A stretch of 64,000 bases of DNA, from positions 62,001 to 126,000 of the forward strand of contig QZCP01000830.1 in NCBI GenBank assembly GCA_003956705.1. The letters are read 5' to 3'. Source of the stretch: Brevipalpus yothersi (Eukaryota > Arthropoda > Arachnida > Trombidiformes > Tenuipalpidae). Positions 24,012-36,393 of the stretch are shown here, piece by piece (the stretch's first letter is position 1; the number at the start of each line of letters is the position of its first letter). The notes under the pieces are model-generated. The model was given only the letters and a program-made list of their open reading frames with translations, was not told the DNA's origin and did not search any database. A program made the translations under genes and the position numbers.

Positions 24012-26640
24012 TCACCCTTTAACAAAATCGAGAGTTTCTTTCAGTCTCCTGTAATATTCATGATGGGCAATCTTTACATGATGCAAAAATCTATCTTGTA
24101 TGAAACTTTGAGCTTTGGATAAATGAATAGCCATATTATAGACAAGATGATCTTGATCTGCTGGCGGTAAATTTTCCCAAAATTTTGTTACCTAAAAAAA
24201 CAAAAATCAAACTTAGTTGTTTCAACATTATTGTTTCCCCAAAATTTCATTGACATTCAACCTGAGAATAATTGTCATCTTGTGTTGTATCGTAACGTTT
24301 CACTTCCACTAATGATGGCAATTTCCATTTACTTGAACGCTGTGTGACATCCTCCTTCTTATTATCAAAAGAATTCGGATAATAGTTTGGTCCTCCTCCT
24401 CCATTCGAATCAAAACAAAAGGCACCATCTCGAACATTTGACTGAACTACGCTAACGAATGGCTGATTAACTGGCATACGATAGAAATTTGTTCCTAGAC
24501 TGTAGGGAAAGCAATTCAGGTAATTCAGAATTCAATGATAATTATCATGCATTGTGACATTTTTCTTCCATTCTAGTCTTACCGATATGTTTGAGCATCG
24601 TTATAGGCAAATAATCTGCCCTGGAGAACTTTATCTGTGGTTGATTCTATGCCTGACACCAAATTGGTTGGATTAAATGCTAATTGTTCAATGTCAGCAA
24701 AAAAATTCTTTGGATTATGGGTGAGAACTATTCGTCCAACCTCGACGAGTGGAAAATATTTCAAAGGCCATAACTGTGAAACGTTGAGAGAGTGTATAAA
24801 AAGGAGGGAATTTTTCAGATATCAGGTAAACAAAAGAATTGGAACAGGAAATTTATCGAATAAATTAGAATAAAATGTTCACTTAATTGAAATTGTATTG
24901 AAGCTCGATTTTAACTCACTTTTGTGGTGTCAAATGGGTTGTGTTTCCATTTTTTAGCCTGTTTTTGGGTCATTATTTGAACATGGATTGTCCATGAAGG
25001 AAATTTTTTACTCTTAATCGCCTTATATAAATCTTCCGCTGCATAATCTGGATTCAATCCAGCCAATCGAGTTGCCTTATCGATGGTCAAATTGCGTATT
25101 CCTTGATCGGTGAGCACATGAAATCTTGCGAATACAACTTTTTCCAATTGATTTACTAGCTTAAAAGTGTTCACACTGAAACCATGCATATGTCTATAGC
25201 CATCAGGTGTACCAAGATCGGTGAACAGGTAAGATGTGGCATGTAGTGTTTCCGGTAGAAGTGATAGAAAATCCCAAAACGCATCATAATTGAACAAATT
25301 TGATTTGGGGTCTTTTTTCTGTGAATGTATCATATTCAAAAATCGTAGAGGATCTCGTACAAAAAACACTGGAAAATTGAGCATCATCAAATCAAAATTT
25401 CCTTCATCTGTGTAAAATTTGATCGCAAAACCTCGAGGATCTCGAACTGTGTCCGCTGAACCAGCACTACCAACAACAGTGGAAAATCGTACCGCAATTT
25501 TGGTCCTTTTACCAGGTTTCGAAAATAGTCCCGCTTTGGTGTAGGCAGTTATGTGATGATTTGATGATTCAAAGTAGCCAAAAGCTCCAGCTCCTTTGGC
25601 ATGTACAATACGTTCCGAAATTCTTTCTCGAACAAAATGATTAACTTCTTCCAAAAACAATGAATCTTCCATCATGAGTGGACCTTTTTTGCCAGCGGTG
25701 AGAATGTTCAATTTGTCCCACACTACTCCACCTCCATTACGATTGTAGTATTTGCTGCTAACATCAATATTTTTAACGATCACATCTTCATCCAACAGTG
25801 GATGGTATCGATCTTCCATGGCAGTTAAATTTCCAAAAGTTACTAATGGCCTCTTTGGTCGAGTGAATGGCATGATATTTCCATCGTCATCATCATCTTC
25901 ATTATCATCACCATTGCCCATCAATATCATTTCTTTGATCTCTTCTTTTTCTTCCTTCTTTTTATTCTCGGTATCGTTTGCTTTCCCTTCTTCCTGAGAA
26001 AGTTTTGAAAGTTTTTGATCAGCAAATTTTAGTACAGTGTATCTATCCATCATGATGGTTCAGTATTGACCAGAAGTTATCTTCTTCAGAATTCAGAACG
26101 TTTCCTGAATTTTTGAGATATATTTGCATACACTAGCATCGCAATCATTGTTTGATTCAACTACATAATAGTGACAAAGATGACAATAGTTGAGAATTTA
26201 GACTATTTATTTAAGATCATCAAGCGTATCGACCCTCCATCAATTGTTTTAAGACGGAGCAACTTAACTTGACTTTTTTGTTTCAAATTTGACTCTGGGT
26301 CAAACATGATGTACGTAATAATCTTTCCACTCGACAAATATACGCTTTTAGCAATATTGGACAATTTTATCAAATTAGTAGGAAGATGTTCACATTTCAA
26401 GAGAGAGAGAGAGAGAGAGAGAGTTCACAGCGTAATTACTAAAAAAGGGACCAAGATGATATCGAGTTGATTTCCGAATTCGTGAATTTTCAGATAAAGC
26501 GAAGAAAAAATCTATTTGGCGTAATCAGGATTATGGGATAGAAAAACTCTAACAATTTACATTTTAATGAGCACTCCACTTACCGAAGGAACCATAGGGC
26601 TCATATAGACTAGAAGAATGATCAATATGGAAATCCTCAT
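24012..26640 (-). CDS. Secreted catalase-like protein, copy 6 (most diverged)
   Basis: Predicted 579 aa. Exons are 26584-26640 (signal peptide MRISILIILLVY...), 24920-25993, 24583-24773, 24262-24499 and 24012-24191. The exon 2 start was set at the TTTCTCAG|GAAGAA acceptor, because it gives phase 0 like all sisters. The alternative is an ATG at 26053 without a signal peptide. It has a charged N-terminal region (a KKEEKEE run, then DDNEDDDDD), the distal His (RIVHAKG) and the proximal Tyr (RLFAYND). The Asn segment reads MMLNFP, Leu at the catalytic position. Introns use GT donors. It has CFDSNGGGGPNYYPNSF close to typical animal catalases. It is likely the outgroup of the array. Confidence 0.9.
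26401..26423. repeat. GA microsatellite
   Basis: About 11 GA units in intron 1 of catalase copy 6. Confidence 0.95.
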
Positions 26641-27648
26641 TAGAATGATACGGGTCTCAGGAAACCAGAGAGATGATGATGGTATGATGATGATCCCAAA
26701 TCGATGGACGATGGCTTCAATTTGATCCACATTTGAGGCTTGATGGTAATGAAATCACTTTTGATCACCAAAACTAAAATTGAAACTCCAATCTGAAGAA
26801 TAAATTTTCGATCCTACCTTTCTCAATCATTGATACTTGAATTGTTATATGAAAAAAACATATATATAAGGGAGTGACATATAATTAATTGTCAAACTCG
26901 ATAATTACAATCACATCGAAAATTTCATTTTCCGTTATTTTTCTGGTTTTCTCTTTTTTTTCAAACTACCACTGTCAAACCACTATCGAGCATACAAACA
27001 TCGGCAAGTGGCCTTCTCTTGGTCTCAAATTCTCTTATCTCGCTCCAATGACCAACGAGTAACGGTAAAAGTTGACTGATTCTCGACTCATGAAGCAAGC
27101 CCAGTTTCAGTTTGTATCTGAAGCGAATCACACTTTTTACTAGCAAACCGTATAAGAGAGAGAGAGAAGATATTGAATGCCACTTTCAATGAAACTCTTG
27201 TCCGGCCAACTGTATCAGTTCATGACAATTTTTGATAGTTGGAGGAAAATTTTCTCCTGGATAACTGGTTGTTGGACACAAATCAAAAAGGTTTTGTAAA
27301 AAAATCATTGATTATAATCTTCGAAGATGATTTTCGATGTCCTTAATTAGTGTGTTCAACTGATTCAGTTGTACTCTGAAGGTTAGGAACTTCCCTCTAT
27401 TCAAATTCAAATCTCCTCCACAATCTATGCAAAATTAACTCCCCTCAGATAATCAGATCAAAATATCAGAATTTTTGGTAATCATCCTCAACAATATGCG
27501 AATAATTTTCAATAAAAAAGAATTCTTACCGTTTTCAACAGATATTTCCCAAGACAATCACCTGGAAAACTTTTAGAATTTGAAAGTTACAAAGTGTTTA
27601 ATCAAGATGATTATTCAAAGTGTCAAATTGAATGTGAACAGAGAGAGA

Positions 27649-27702
<54 letters not shown>

Positions 27703-28765
27703 GAGAGAGAGAGAGAGAGAGAGAAGATGTTCAAGCTTTTGTGTGAATATACAACATATTTTTCTTTTTTCGTTTGTCTTTATTCCTGCTCGTTTTCAGA
27801 GGTCCTCCTATTCTATTCTTTTTCTCCCCTTCTTTTCACACCTCAACTTGACCTCTGGCCCTGAGGCTATTCTTTCAGGGCAAACTGAACACATAACACC
27901 TCGCACAATGGTCCGGTTTATTTGAGTTAATGCTTCGGTCGGCCTGCTTTGGCCCTAATCAGTGTCTTCGAACATTCTTTTCGGTCCAAACACACACTCA
28001 CACAAATTTCTCTTGAATTTTCTCATCAAACACACATGCACATACATCCATCGGCCTCTCTCTTTCCGACTCAGATCACACTATTCTGCTAAAATTTGGG
28101 TAGAAAATTTTTCCTCTACTAAAACATTCCATTGGTATAGTGGATGTAGAGCATTCACCCATAAACCAATAAAAATTCGTTTCAAATCATTAGAATTCAT
28201 TTTCAGAATTTTCAAGCTTATCAGAGATGTCAGCATATTGCATTTTAGATTAATTTAATTAGATAGTTCATGTATCTGATATGCTATACAGGGTTACCAA
28301 GGTTCAAATGTCACTACTTGCATTAAGAAGCGATACGAGATTTATCGCTGGATCCCAAGTAGTCTAGTGTATTTCGATTGAGCAGAGAATGAAATTTATC
28401 ATAAAAAATTTGGTTTTAAAATTCCATGTCGTTTCGAAGAAATCGGAAATTTTGAAAGTGATAGTCTATGCAACGATGCTATCGATAATAGAAACAATCG
28501 GACTTATTTGATTCGATTTCAAAATGAAGTGAGGAATTTATTCACAATGATGAGAGATGATATGAGGTATAGACAAGTATTTACAAATTTTTGCATAAAA
28601 TTTTCATAAATTTAAATTCAATCCCTTTGCACAATAAGGGATCATTTTATCCTACAATAATTTAATCAATTTTTTTTTGAAAAAAGAAAAAAAATCGTAA
28701 CAATGGTGAAAAGCATTGGTGTGGCAACAGTAGATATTGAATGGTAAACAGATTAATCCAGTCAC
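26641..28765. other. Gene-free stretch with GA microsatellite
   Basis: No coding sequence is supported. It holds a long GA tract at 27641-27724, interrupted by GT at two points. A degenerate tRNA-like text near 28120-28185 is too weak to call. Confidence 0.5.
27641..27724. repeat. GA microsatellite with two GTGA interruptions
   Basis: An 84 bp purine tract, almost pure GA, broken by T at two sites about 46 bp apart. Confidence 0.95.
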
Positions 28766-29858
28766 TCAGAACCTGGTATACTTGTAGATGGTCCTTCGAA
28801 TCCATTTCACAAAATTAGGAACTTTCACATAAATACCATATTTACCCTTCCGGCCGCAGCCTTCACCGAAACTGGTGATTCCATACACTGTCCATCGAGT
28901 TTTTTTCTGCCTCTTCTGTTGGATAAGCAATGGACCACCAGAATCTCCGGCACATGAATCAATTCTTCCCGATGGAAAACCAGCACAAATCATATTATTG
29001 CTAATATAATAGTCTTCATACACCGATCGGCATTGTGTAATATTGGCAATGGGCACTTTTGCTTGATGCAATTTATCGGTACCAAAAATTGCCGAATTTT
29101 TCCTCTTACCCCAGCCCAATATTGTGCCCACCGTATTGATTGGCATATTATCACGTTTTGAAGGTAGACAAGCGTGTGAAACATACTTGTTCATCTTGAG
29201 TGGGGTGGCCAAGTGTAGTAGGGCCACATCACTGTCCACTGTTTCCCGCGAATAATTTGGGTGTATATAAATGGCAGCAACTTTAACGTCCTGCTCAGAG
29301 CCTTCATCAGATGTCAAATCATGTTCACCAGCTCTGATGTAAAGATTACGACGTACACAGTGGGCAGCAGTTAACACAAATTGTGGTGTAATTATTGTTC
29401 CTCCACAGTAAGGAATTGAATGATGATTTAACAAGGCAACCTGCCATGGCCAGCCACCTCTATTCGCCTCACGACCACCAATAATCCGAAGTCTGTGGCT
29501 ATTATCGGGTGATGATGATAGTCCACAATTTTTAAAATACTGTTTCTGAAGAGAGAGAAGAATATCATCTATCAGAAATGTGTGTCGATTCATGAAAGAA
29601 TCCAATAATTTCTTTTTGGATAAAAAGATTTTCCAAAAATATTGATAGGGAAAGTGTACTTACAATTTTGTTTCGATTAGATCGTTCCTGTTGACTTTTG
29701 GGCTTTTTGGTTACAGCCGCTGATTCTGCTTGACTTTGAAGGAAGATTAGGGCAATAAAAATGATTATGAATGCCCATCGAATTAGTTGCTGGGCGATGC
29801 AGCAGTAAGTTGCTGGTGATGATGATGGGTTAAGAATGATAAAGGTGGAAAATTTCAT
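28766..29858 (-). CDS. Trypsin-like serine protease, secreted
   Basis: S1 chymotrypsin-fold protease. Exon 1 is 29664-29858, with a hydrophobic segment (WAFIIIFIALIF) that acts as signal peptide or anchor, and exon 2 is 28766-29545; about 324 aa in total. A short pro-region ends at R|IIGG, a trypsin-type activation site. The triad is visible: His in TAAHC, Asp in DSDVALL, Ser in CAGDSGGP. The residue six before the Ser is Asp (DSCAGDS), so trypsin-like cleavage after Lys/Arg is predicted. A Cys precedes the protease domain (KNCG) and may pair with it as in two-chain proteases. The exact ATG is uncertain because the frame stays open further upstream; 29858 is chosen as the ATG closest to the hydrophobic segment. 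The substrate is unknown. Confidence 0.9.
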
Positions 29859-30365
29859 GACCACTGATTGGAGTAACAGAGACAAGTCGTTCTCCGAAAA
29901 AAAAAGAGAAAAAAGATAGAGAGACAGAGAGATAGAGAGAGTGATTACAGGGAGTGATATTGCCACAGGCAATGGAGGTAAGTCGTCGATGAGAAGCAGG
30001 AAGCTTCGAGCGATATCTGAAAAACCGGATATCAAATCGTAATACGTTGGGAAGGCCGATGGAAGAATGGAAAAAATTGGCACATAAATCGGGAGAGAGA
30101 GAGAGGATTTATCACGGAAAGGGAGCAATTATTATTTCAATTCGAAACTTCAATGGGAAACTTAAAACATATGGAAAATACGCAATAATATTTCACTAGG
30201 AATGATGAGAATTGATGATAGTGACCACAAGTGTATGTGTTGGTGTCTCGAATTAACTGACCGATCCAGCCGTTTTGGCTAACTTTGCCGAACTATCTCC
30301 CGAAATGACATTCTCTCCCTCCCCTCTCTCCCTCTCTCTCTCTCATCCAGGCCTTTAGTCTATGT

Positions 30366-30369
<4 letters not shown>

Positions 30370-30420
<51 letters not shown>
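30370..30420. repeat. GA microsatellite
   Basis: About 25 uninterrupted GA units, preceded by a CT-rich run at 30310-30346, so purine and pyrimidine tracts alternate. Confidence 0.95.
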
Positions 30421-30422
<2 letters not shown>

Positions 30423-31084
30423 CTCCCCTGGAGTTTTGGAGCCGCGCTGTCTCATATATACTGTCACTAGATTTGAGGCCGTTCTCTTTACTCTTTTCCA
30501 TAGGCTATTCTCCAAGAAGGTATATTCCCGAAGCGCTTTGCTCTTCTCTGGCCTGCAAGCTTTCTTTTATTCCCTCCCCCTTTCTCTTTCTTTCTCTCTT
30601 TCTCTCTCTCTCTTTCTCCAACACTGAATCCATATCTTCAGGCCAACTCACAGGTGTTTTTATAATGAGCCTTTGGACGATGTGTGTATATGTGTATGTG
30701 TGTATGAGAAAGTAGTCAAAGTCACATAGGATTATGAGTCCAAAGCGATCTGCCGGCCGGGAAAATAGAACATGAAGCGGGAAAAAGAGGTTCGAAAAAG
30801 GGGAGAAAGCAAGCAACAGGTATGTGCCTACGGAGTTGTTCCAATAGATCCTTTAAATAAATGTAAATAGTGGGACAACTTAGCTGTTTCTTCTTCTTCT
30901 TCTTCACACATACTGGCCACTCTCTTTTTCCTTTCTTTTCTCTATCTCTTTGCCCAAAGCTCATCGGTAAAAGATGCTTCAACCTGGCGTTTTAACAGCT
31001 GTGTTTCCCGATAATTTGGCAAGATTTTTTGCACCTTGCTACGATCGACCCTTTCTCTTTGCTCTCAATTGCCAGGCCATAAAG

Positions 31085-31088
<4 letters not shown>

Positions 31089-31154
<66 letters not shown>
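31089..31154. repeat. CT microsatellite
   Basis: About 33 uninterrupted CT units. Confidence 0.95.
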
Positions 31155-31156
<2 letters not shown>

Positions 31157-31461
31157 ACCAAAACTGCTTGAGAACCTGCTGGAATAGCTTACAATCTTTA
31201 AGCTTATCTTTGCAGTTTGATCCTGGTTTGAGATTTTTTTGCCTATGCTTTTCTTTGCCAAAATACTTTCACATGATGACTTCAACAGTCAACAAGCTTT
31301 AGCATGTCCAGGGAAAGATTGTTAGTTAACAAATAAGAATGCCAAAATTTCGGTGGAGATAACCACTTTCAAGTTGCTTATGGGAAATTTTTTGGCAGTA
31401 CAAATTGGCACAGGTGAGATCTTTACAAATAGTAGCTGTGTAAAAAATGTAAAAAAAAATA

Positions 31462-34204
31462 TCACAGGGAAAGATTTGAAGAATCTGTGTGATGGCAACT
31501 CCATGAAGTCGAATTGCATGATCTGAGATCTAGATAATTACATGGCACCCCTTTCGACAAAGAACAGAAGTCATTCACCGTCCAAAACTTGGAGATCAAG
31601 TTTAGAGACCAGTCCAATAGCTCGTTCTGTGTCTTTATCCTAGGGAAACTTTCTTCCTCTAATTTGGTGAAAGCTGATAAGATATTCTTCTTTAGGCGCA
31701 TTTCAACTGCAGTGAAATTATGATCTGAGTAAACACCGTTTGGTGGACCTCCCAGAATGTTTGAGATTTCACTTTCCTCTTGTGCAACTCCTGCTTTGAA
31801 AATTAGAGGATGTATCAAAAATTTCTCCTCAACGATGAGTTTCCATTGATAGAACAACAATAATTTCCAAGCTCCTGGCTTCAGAGGATGCTTGAAATTG
31901 GGACTGTGAAGTAATTTGGTCGGCAAAGTAGATGATTTGAGTGATACTCTCACATCGAAAGAGCCAGCAAGAGTTCCCTCCGAATCAATCCAGACGAATG
32001 TTATTGAAAAATTCTTCGGTGAATGACTGGTCCAAGAGTGTAGAACAGCCAGACGAGTATATGGGTCCAAAATGCATCCAAAGTTTCGAAAAATCTCCTC
32101 TTTTGAGTCGTAATCACTGCAAACCTTGATGAAAAATATGATATACTCTCGATGAGACTCTCGAGTAAAACTTTCGACAAAAGAAAAAGCTTAGTGAACT
32201 TACTTTCAGTTGAACAGTAGTATTTTCAAAGCTTTGATAAAACTGGATATGGGTTATTGGACGAGTAAAAATTTCAAATGCAAATGCTGATTCAGATGTG
32301 GAAGATCTGTACTCATAGTCTATCAAAGTTCCTTGATATTTGTCATTTTCGAAAAAAAGATTAACTTCCATGACATGGTACAAGTCTAAGGATTTGTTGA
32401 ATTGAGAAGATTTATCCCCATCGTGGAATCTTTCACATGTAAGAGATAACATTCTAAATGCCATCAAAGACATGAGAGTGTAAAAACTTCTTTTTTCATC
32501 ATTTTGCCTTTCATAAACATCGTGATATTCATTCTGCCAGTATTTACTAGGTTGATCTTGATTGAGAAATTGTGTTCCATTGTTGATTAAATAATAATCA
32601 ATTTTGTTGAGTATGGTCTGGTCTATGATAGATTCAAATTTTCTAGCAAAGAATATGGGTTTCTCTGAAGTCTCTTGGATCCGGGACCAATCATCGGATG
32701 TGAAGTCATTGGGGGAGCAACCACACCAGTCAACGACATTTTTATATTGACATTTACACCCCTTCTCTCTTTTCCAATTAACCAGACGTAGATTATTGCC
32801 AACAATTGAGTCACAAAAGGGGCCATTTTGGAGTACAGTGTGGAAAAAACTCTGAAAAGTAAGAAAAAAAATCGATGTTATAACACAGCTTCTTTCAACA
32901 GCAATTCGACTAAATACCTCGGAGGCAAGGAGAGAATACTTGAAGAAGTTTCTCACTTCTCGCAGCATGACATCATCTCCATAGGAAACATAATTACAAA
33001 ACTCTCGTGTCAAACAAAACCAGTCACTTCCACCACTGATTTTCAGGCCACGAGGTATTGTTCTAGGGCCTAACCTCCAAACACGATCTTCACACTGATA
33101 GAAGGTCCTATCAAGCCCTTGTTTTGTAATGAATTTTTTCAGATTCTGGCTTGTCGCTCGGACAAAATTGTATTTTTTATAGAGACCAAGGAATTGTTCT
33201 AATCTTTGGATGGGTCTGAAAAGAGGTAAAATGGATTTACATTTTTTGTAAGTACAACCAATAGTTTGAAGTGATAAAAATCTTTCTTACTTGATCGGAT
33301 AGTCTGATTCACTCAAATTTATAACAAAATCCCAATTGGACAATTTAAGTAGTTCTTTTATACTTTCAATCAGCATCTCCAGGAAACTGGCTCCTCCCCA
33401 AATGGTTGACATTCGGTTTTTCGAATAGTAAACATTGGGAAATCCTTTTAAATGCTTATTCAACACATAAAATAGGTAATTTCGACGCTTGAAAGATGGA
33501 AGACAAAGAAGATTATGAGATAAAATGCAAAAATTCTTGCTCAAATACTCACTTTATCAACATGTATGAAGTATAAATGCTTTGAGTCATATATTCTATT
33601 AAAAAGGCGAAGTATTTGCCGCAATGATCTATTGTTCAAGGAAAGGATAAATGCAATTCGAATAGATTCAGGCGTTGCGTTGGATTGTGATAAGCTGACT
33701 AAATTTTGTGGTAGCTCTGAAAAGATCGAATCGAATTAAAGGAAATAATTTAACAAAATATGGTCTCTTACTTACTCTCATAAGGGCAAAGATTTGGTAT
33801 TTCTTTGGGATAAAGTTTATCCTGCTTAGAGAGACAAGCTGTTTCGGTGAGTTCTTTCTTGCATTTGGCTGTCTTGGCACGACCGATTGCACGTATAGCA
33901 TCTTTCGGAAGAACTCCACAGGGCGAAGAATAATTTCTATTTAATGGTTTCGATGTGAGTGTTTTCTTGGTTTTATCTTTCCTCGAAGATGTTTGATCGA
34001 AAAATTGTCCAGTCTAAGGAGGAAAAAACCATCAACAAAAGAGATCTATTGATATCAGAAACTCACTTTATATCGATGTGATGAGGCTGGATCATCGAGT
34101 TCTAAGATATTGTAGAATGTCAACGAGATTATCAACTGAAGGACCAGTAGTATCGAGAATATGAAAATACAGGCCAATTTGCGAGGATGTCTGATGATAG
34201 CCAT
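31462..34204 (-). CDS. oxt: Peptide O-xylosyltransferase
   Basis: Golgi enzyme that transfers xylose from UDP-xylose to serine of proteoglycan cores, the first step of heparan/chondroitin sulfate synthesis. Predicted 781 aa. Exons are 34067-34204, 33776-34013, 33553-33716, 33291-33487, 32918-33215, 32204-32851 and 31462-32124. A type II membrane anchor (CIFIFSILLVLQLII) starts near residue 12 and is followed by a Cys-containing stem. The GT14 domain shows IAFILSLNN, STIWGGASFL, INLSESDYP, GGSDWF, the FFHTVLQN block and CKCQYK..DWCGCSPNDF. The C-terminal xylosyltransferase domain has SDYDSKEEIFRNFG, where vertebrate enzymes have TDWDAKE, and ends with a Cys-rich tail. It is full length relative to the family. 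The gene downstream on the same strand direction, a sulfotransferase, also acts in glycan synthesis, but the two are separate genes. Confidence 0.93.
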
Positions 34205-36393
34205 TGTTTCTCTTGCTCTCCTCTTTACTCATACCATCAAAGATGTGATCTGATCTGATGAGTGTTGCAAGGCAGCAAAGTTATTATCACCATAATCGCA
34301 TCATCATCTCTGTCAAAATTTTTTATTACAGTACAAGATTTCACCTCAAGTTCCATCGATAATTAGAGGTTCGATTAACGTTTAGAAGTTTATCTCATCA
34401 ACAGTGTACATTCCAACTTGTCGCGCCGAAAAGAATTGAAAATTAAAATCATTCTCGAACTCATGAAAATGTGATCGTCATCGAACTGGATTCCCAAAAA
34501 AGCGGTGATCTGGAATGATTACATAAAGAAGAAAAGAAGGAACAATATAAATTTTAGCAATCAGTTGAGACAAAAATTATTCACACCCAGAATAATCAAA
34601 ATTCAAGACTTTGTTTTGATTTATTTTATTTTGAGAAGGAAAAATTTTGAAGAAACATTCTGCAGAACGAGGTTCATGATGCCATGTGGAGCCCTCTAAC
34701 ATGTGATCACAGTTTAGCAGAGGTTTCACGGCTATACTCCCTCGCGTGAATAACAAACCAGTTGGTCACGTGACAAAAACAGAAACTGCACTAAAGAGGC
34801 TGAAAATTGGGGGAAAGCATGCTTTTTTGGGATCGAAATTATTCGTGAACTAGAGGATTTTGAGCGATTAAATTCTGGGATAATCCCAAGTAGATGCTAT
34901 CAATCTTACCTATCTCCTTCAATCATCGAAATTCTGACCTGGAAGGCCACAAATTGGACCTCTTTTTGACCGAGTTTCAGCAGATCAGCCAATAGATGGC
35001 GCTACTTCCGCGTTCTGCCATAGAGTTTTAGAGAAAAATTCGATTTTTAGCTGGTAGAACTATCGGAGACCAACGAAAAAAAGTTTCCTGAGTTTCTTTT
35101 ACCAAATAATTGATGAAAACTATGATGAAAACGAGTTGGCACACTTTTTATCTCGAAGATGAGCAGATACCTTATCCAGTCCCATGTTAAAGAGATTTCG
35201 ATTCGCTATAACTTCTCTGAAAAGTGTGCCAGCTCGTTGAAAAGGAGTTTCCAGGGTTTATCACGCTAGCGCTTTTTGTTTAAGAGAGTATTATGAGAAT
35301 CGAAGTTATCCTCAGGCCATTTAGAACAGATACTTGATAAAATTCTATGAAAATCCGCTAAAAAGCCATTTTTGTGCAACATTTCTGCCTTTTTTCGAAA
35401 GCGATTAGAAAAATATCGATCAAATAGGAAGATTGGAATCTCAAGTCATCCTAGATCGGCCAGAACTTGCGGCCGAAATTCGACAAACTATCAGGTACAT
35501 GCAGCGCTACCTGCTGTCGCAACTAATTTCTTGCCTGTTTTCTCAATGCCTCCCTTCCACCCCCCTCCCCCACTTTGTCACGCTCCCTCTCATAGCCGTG
35601 AAACCTCTGCTAATCTGTGCATGTGATATAAGTTGAAGAAAGTTTTATCATGAACATTATAATTGATCGATTAGACTTGATTAGTGTCATTTTGAAAGTG
35701 GTTCGATTAGATTAGAGAAGTCAGTTTCCCATTGATTGGATGGAAAAATTTTCAAGCCAGACATCTTTCTAGATCATGGAATTTCTGATGAGATAGGCGT
35801 TGGTACAAAGAAAGAATGCTGATTCCATCTCGGTTTGCATTTCATGCGTCTGATTTTGCATCTTATCATGAAACTTTTTGAAAAATTCATGATTGATTTT
35901 AGATTTTAACATTTCCAGCACCCTGGGCAATCTAATAAGAATATATAGCACTCGTCAGCATATCGTCAGAGTGACGAAATTGTGGGATAGTTAAACGATT
36001 CAATAAGCGGTGAAAATTGATGTGAATGCAGTTGGTGATGTCAGAAAAGATCTAATGTTCTCGAAAATTGGAAGTTTTTTTTCGCCCAGAATATTGATGA
36101 GTGATCTATATGATAATCATCGTCCTATTTTGCTCCCATAGAGCTGCAGATACATTGGAAGCAATAAAAATCCCGGGCAAGAGCAAGTTTAATTCTCATC
36201 AATCACAGTTAAAAAACTCAATGAAGATGAAACGATTTACAAATGACATTGTTAAAAGTACACACATTCTTACACAGATGAGGTCAAGGAATCAACAGTA
36301 TGAGGGTTATAAATTTGAAACAAGGCACTCAAGAACTGGGAAAGAAATAGAGGCATCCAGGGATGGACGATTTTGGTTGAAAAAATATTATGG
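34205..36393. other. Gene-free stretch
   Basis: I see no coding sequence, repeat family or RNA gene here. Open frames are short and have no family resemblance. Confidence 0.5.

Larger units (their letters stand above)
29859..31461. other. Gene-free stretch with long GA and CT tracts
   Basis: Contains GA (30370-30420) and CT (31089-31154) tracts and further CT-rich text. Open frames here are low-complexity artefacts of these tracts. Confidence 0.6.

Noticed and set aside
5114..26640. Catalase array as a recent bacterial transfer
   Set aside because: The genes have conserved spliceosomal introns and animal-type catalase motifs, so vertical descent with duplication is simpler.
27653..27925. 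Open frame rich in Arg-Glu repeats
   Set aside because: It is the GA microsatellite translated; the same holds for frames at 30992-31285, 31036-31302, 39050-39331 and 57433-57666.
28120..28190. tRNA-like text (TTGGTATAGTGGATG ... TTCGTTTCAAATC)
   Set aside because: The A-box-like and B-box-like pieces are degenerate and I could not fold a full cloverleaf with an acceptor stem.
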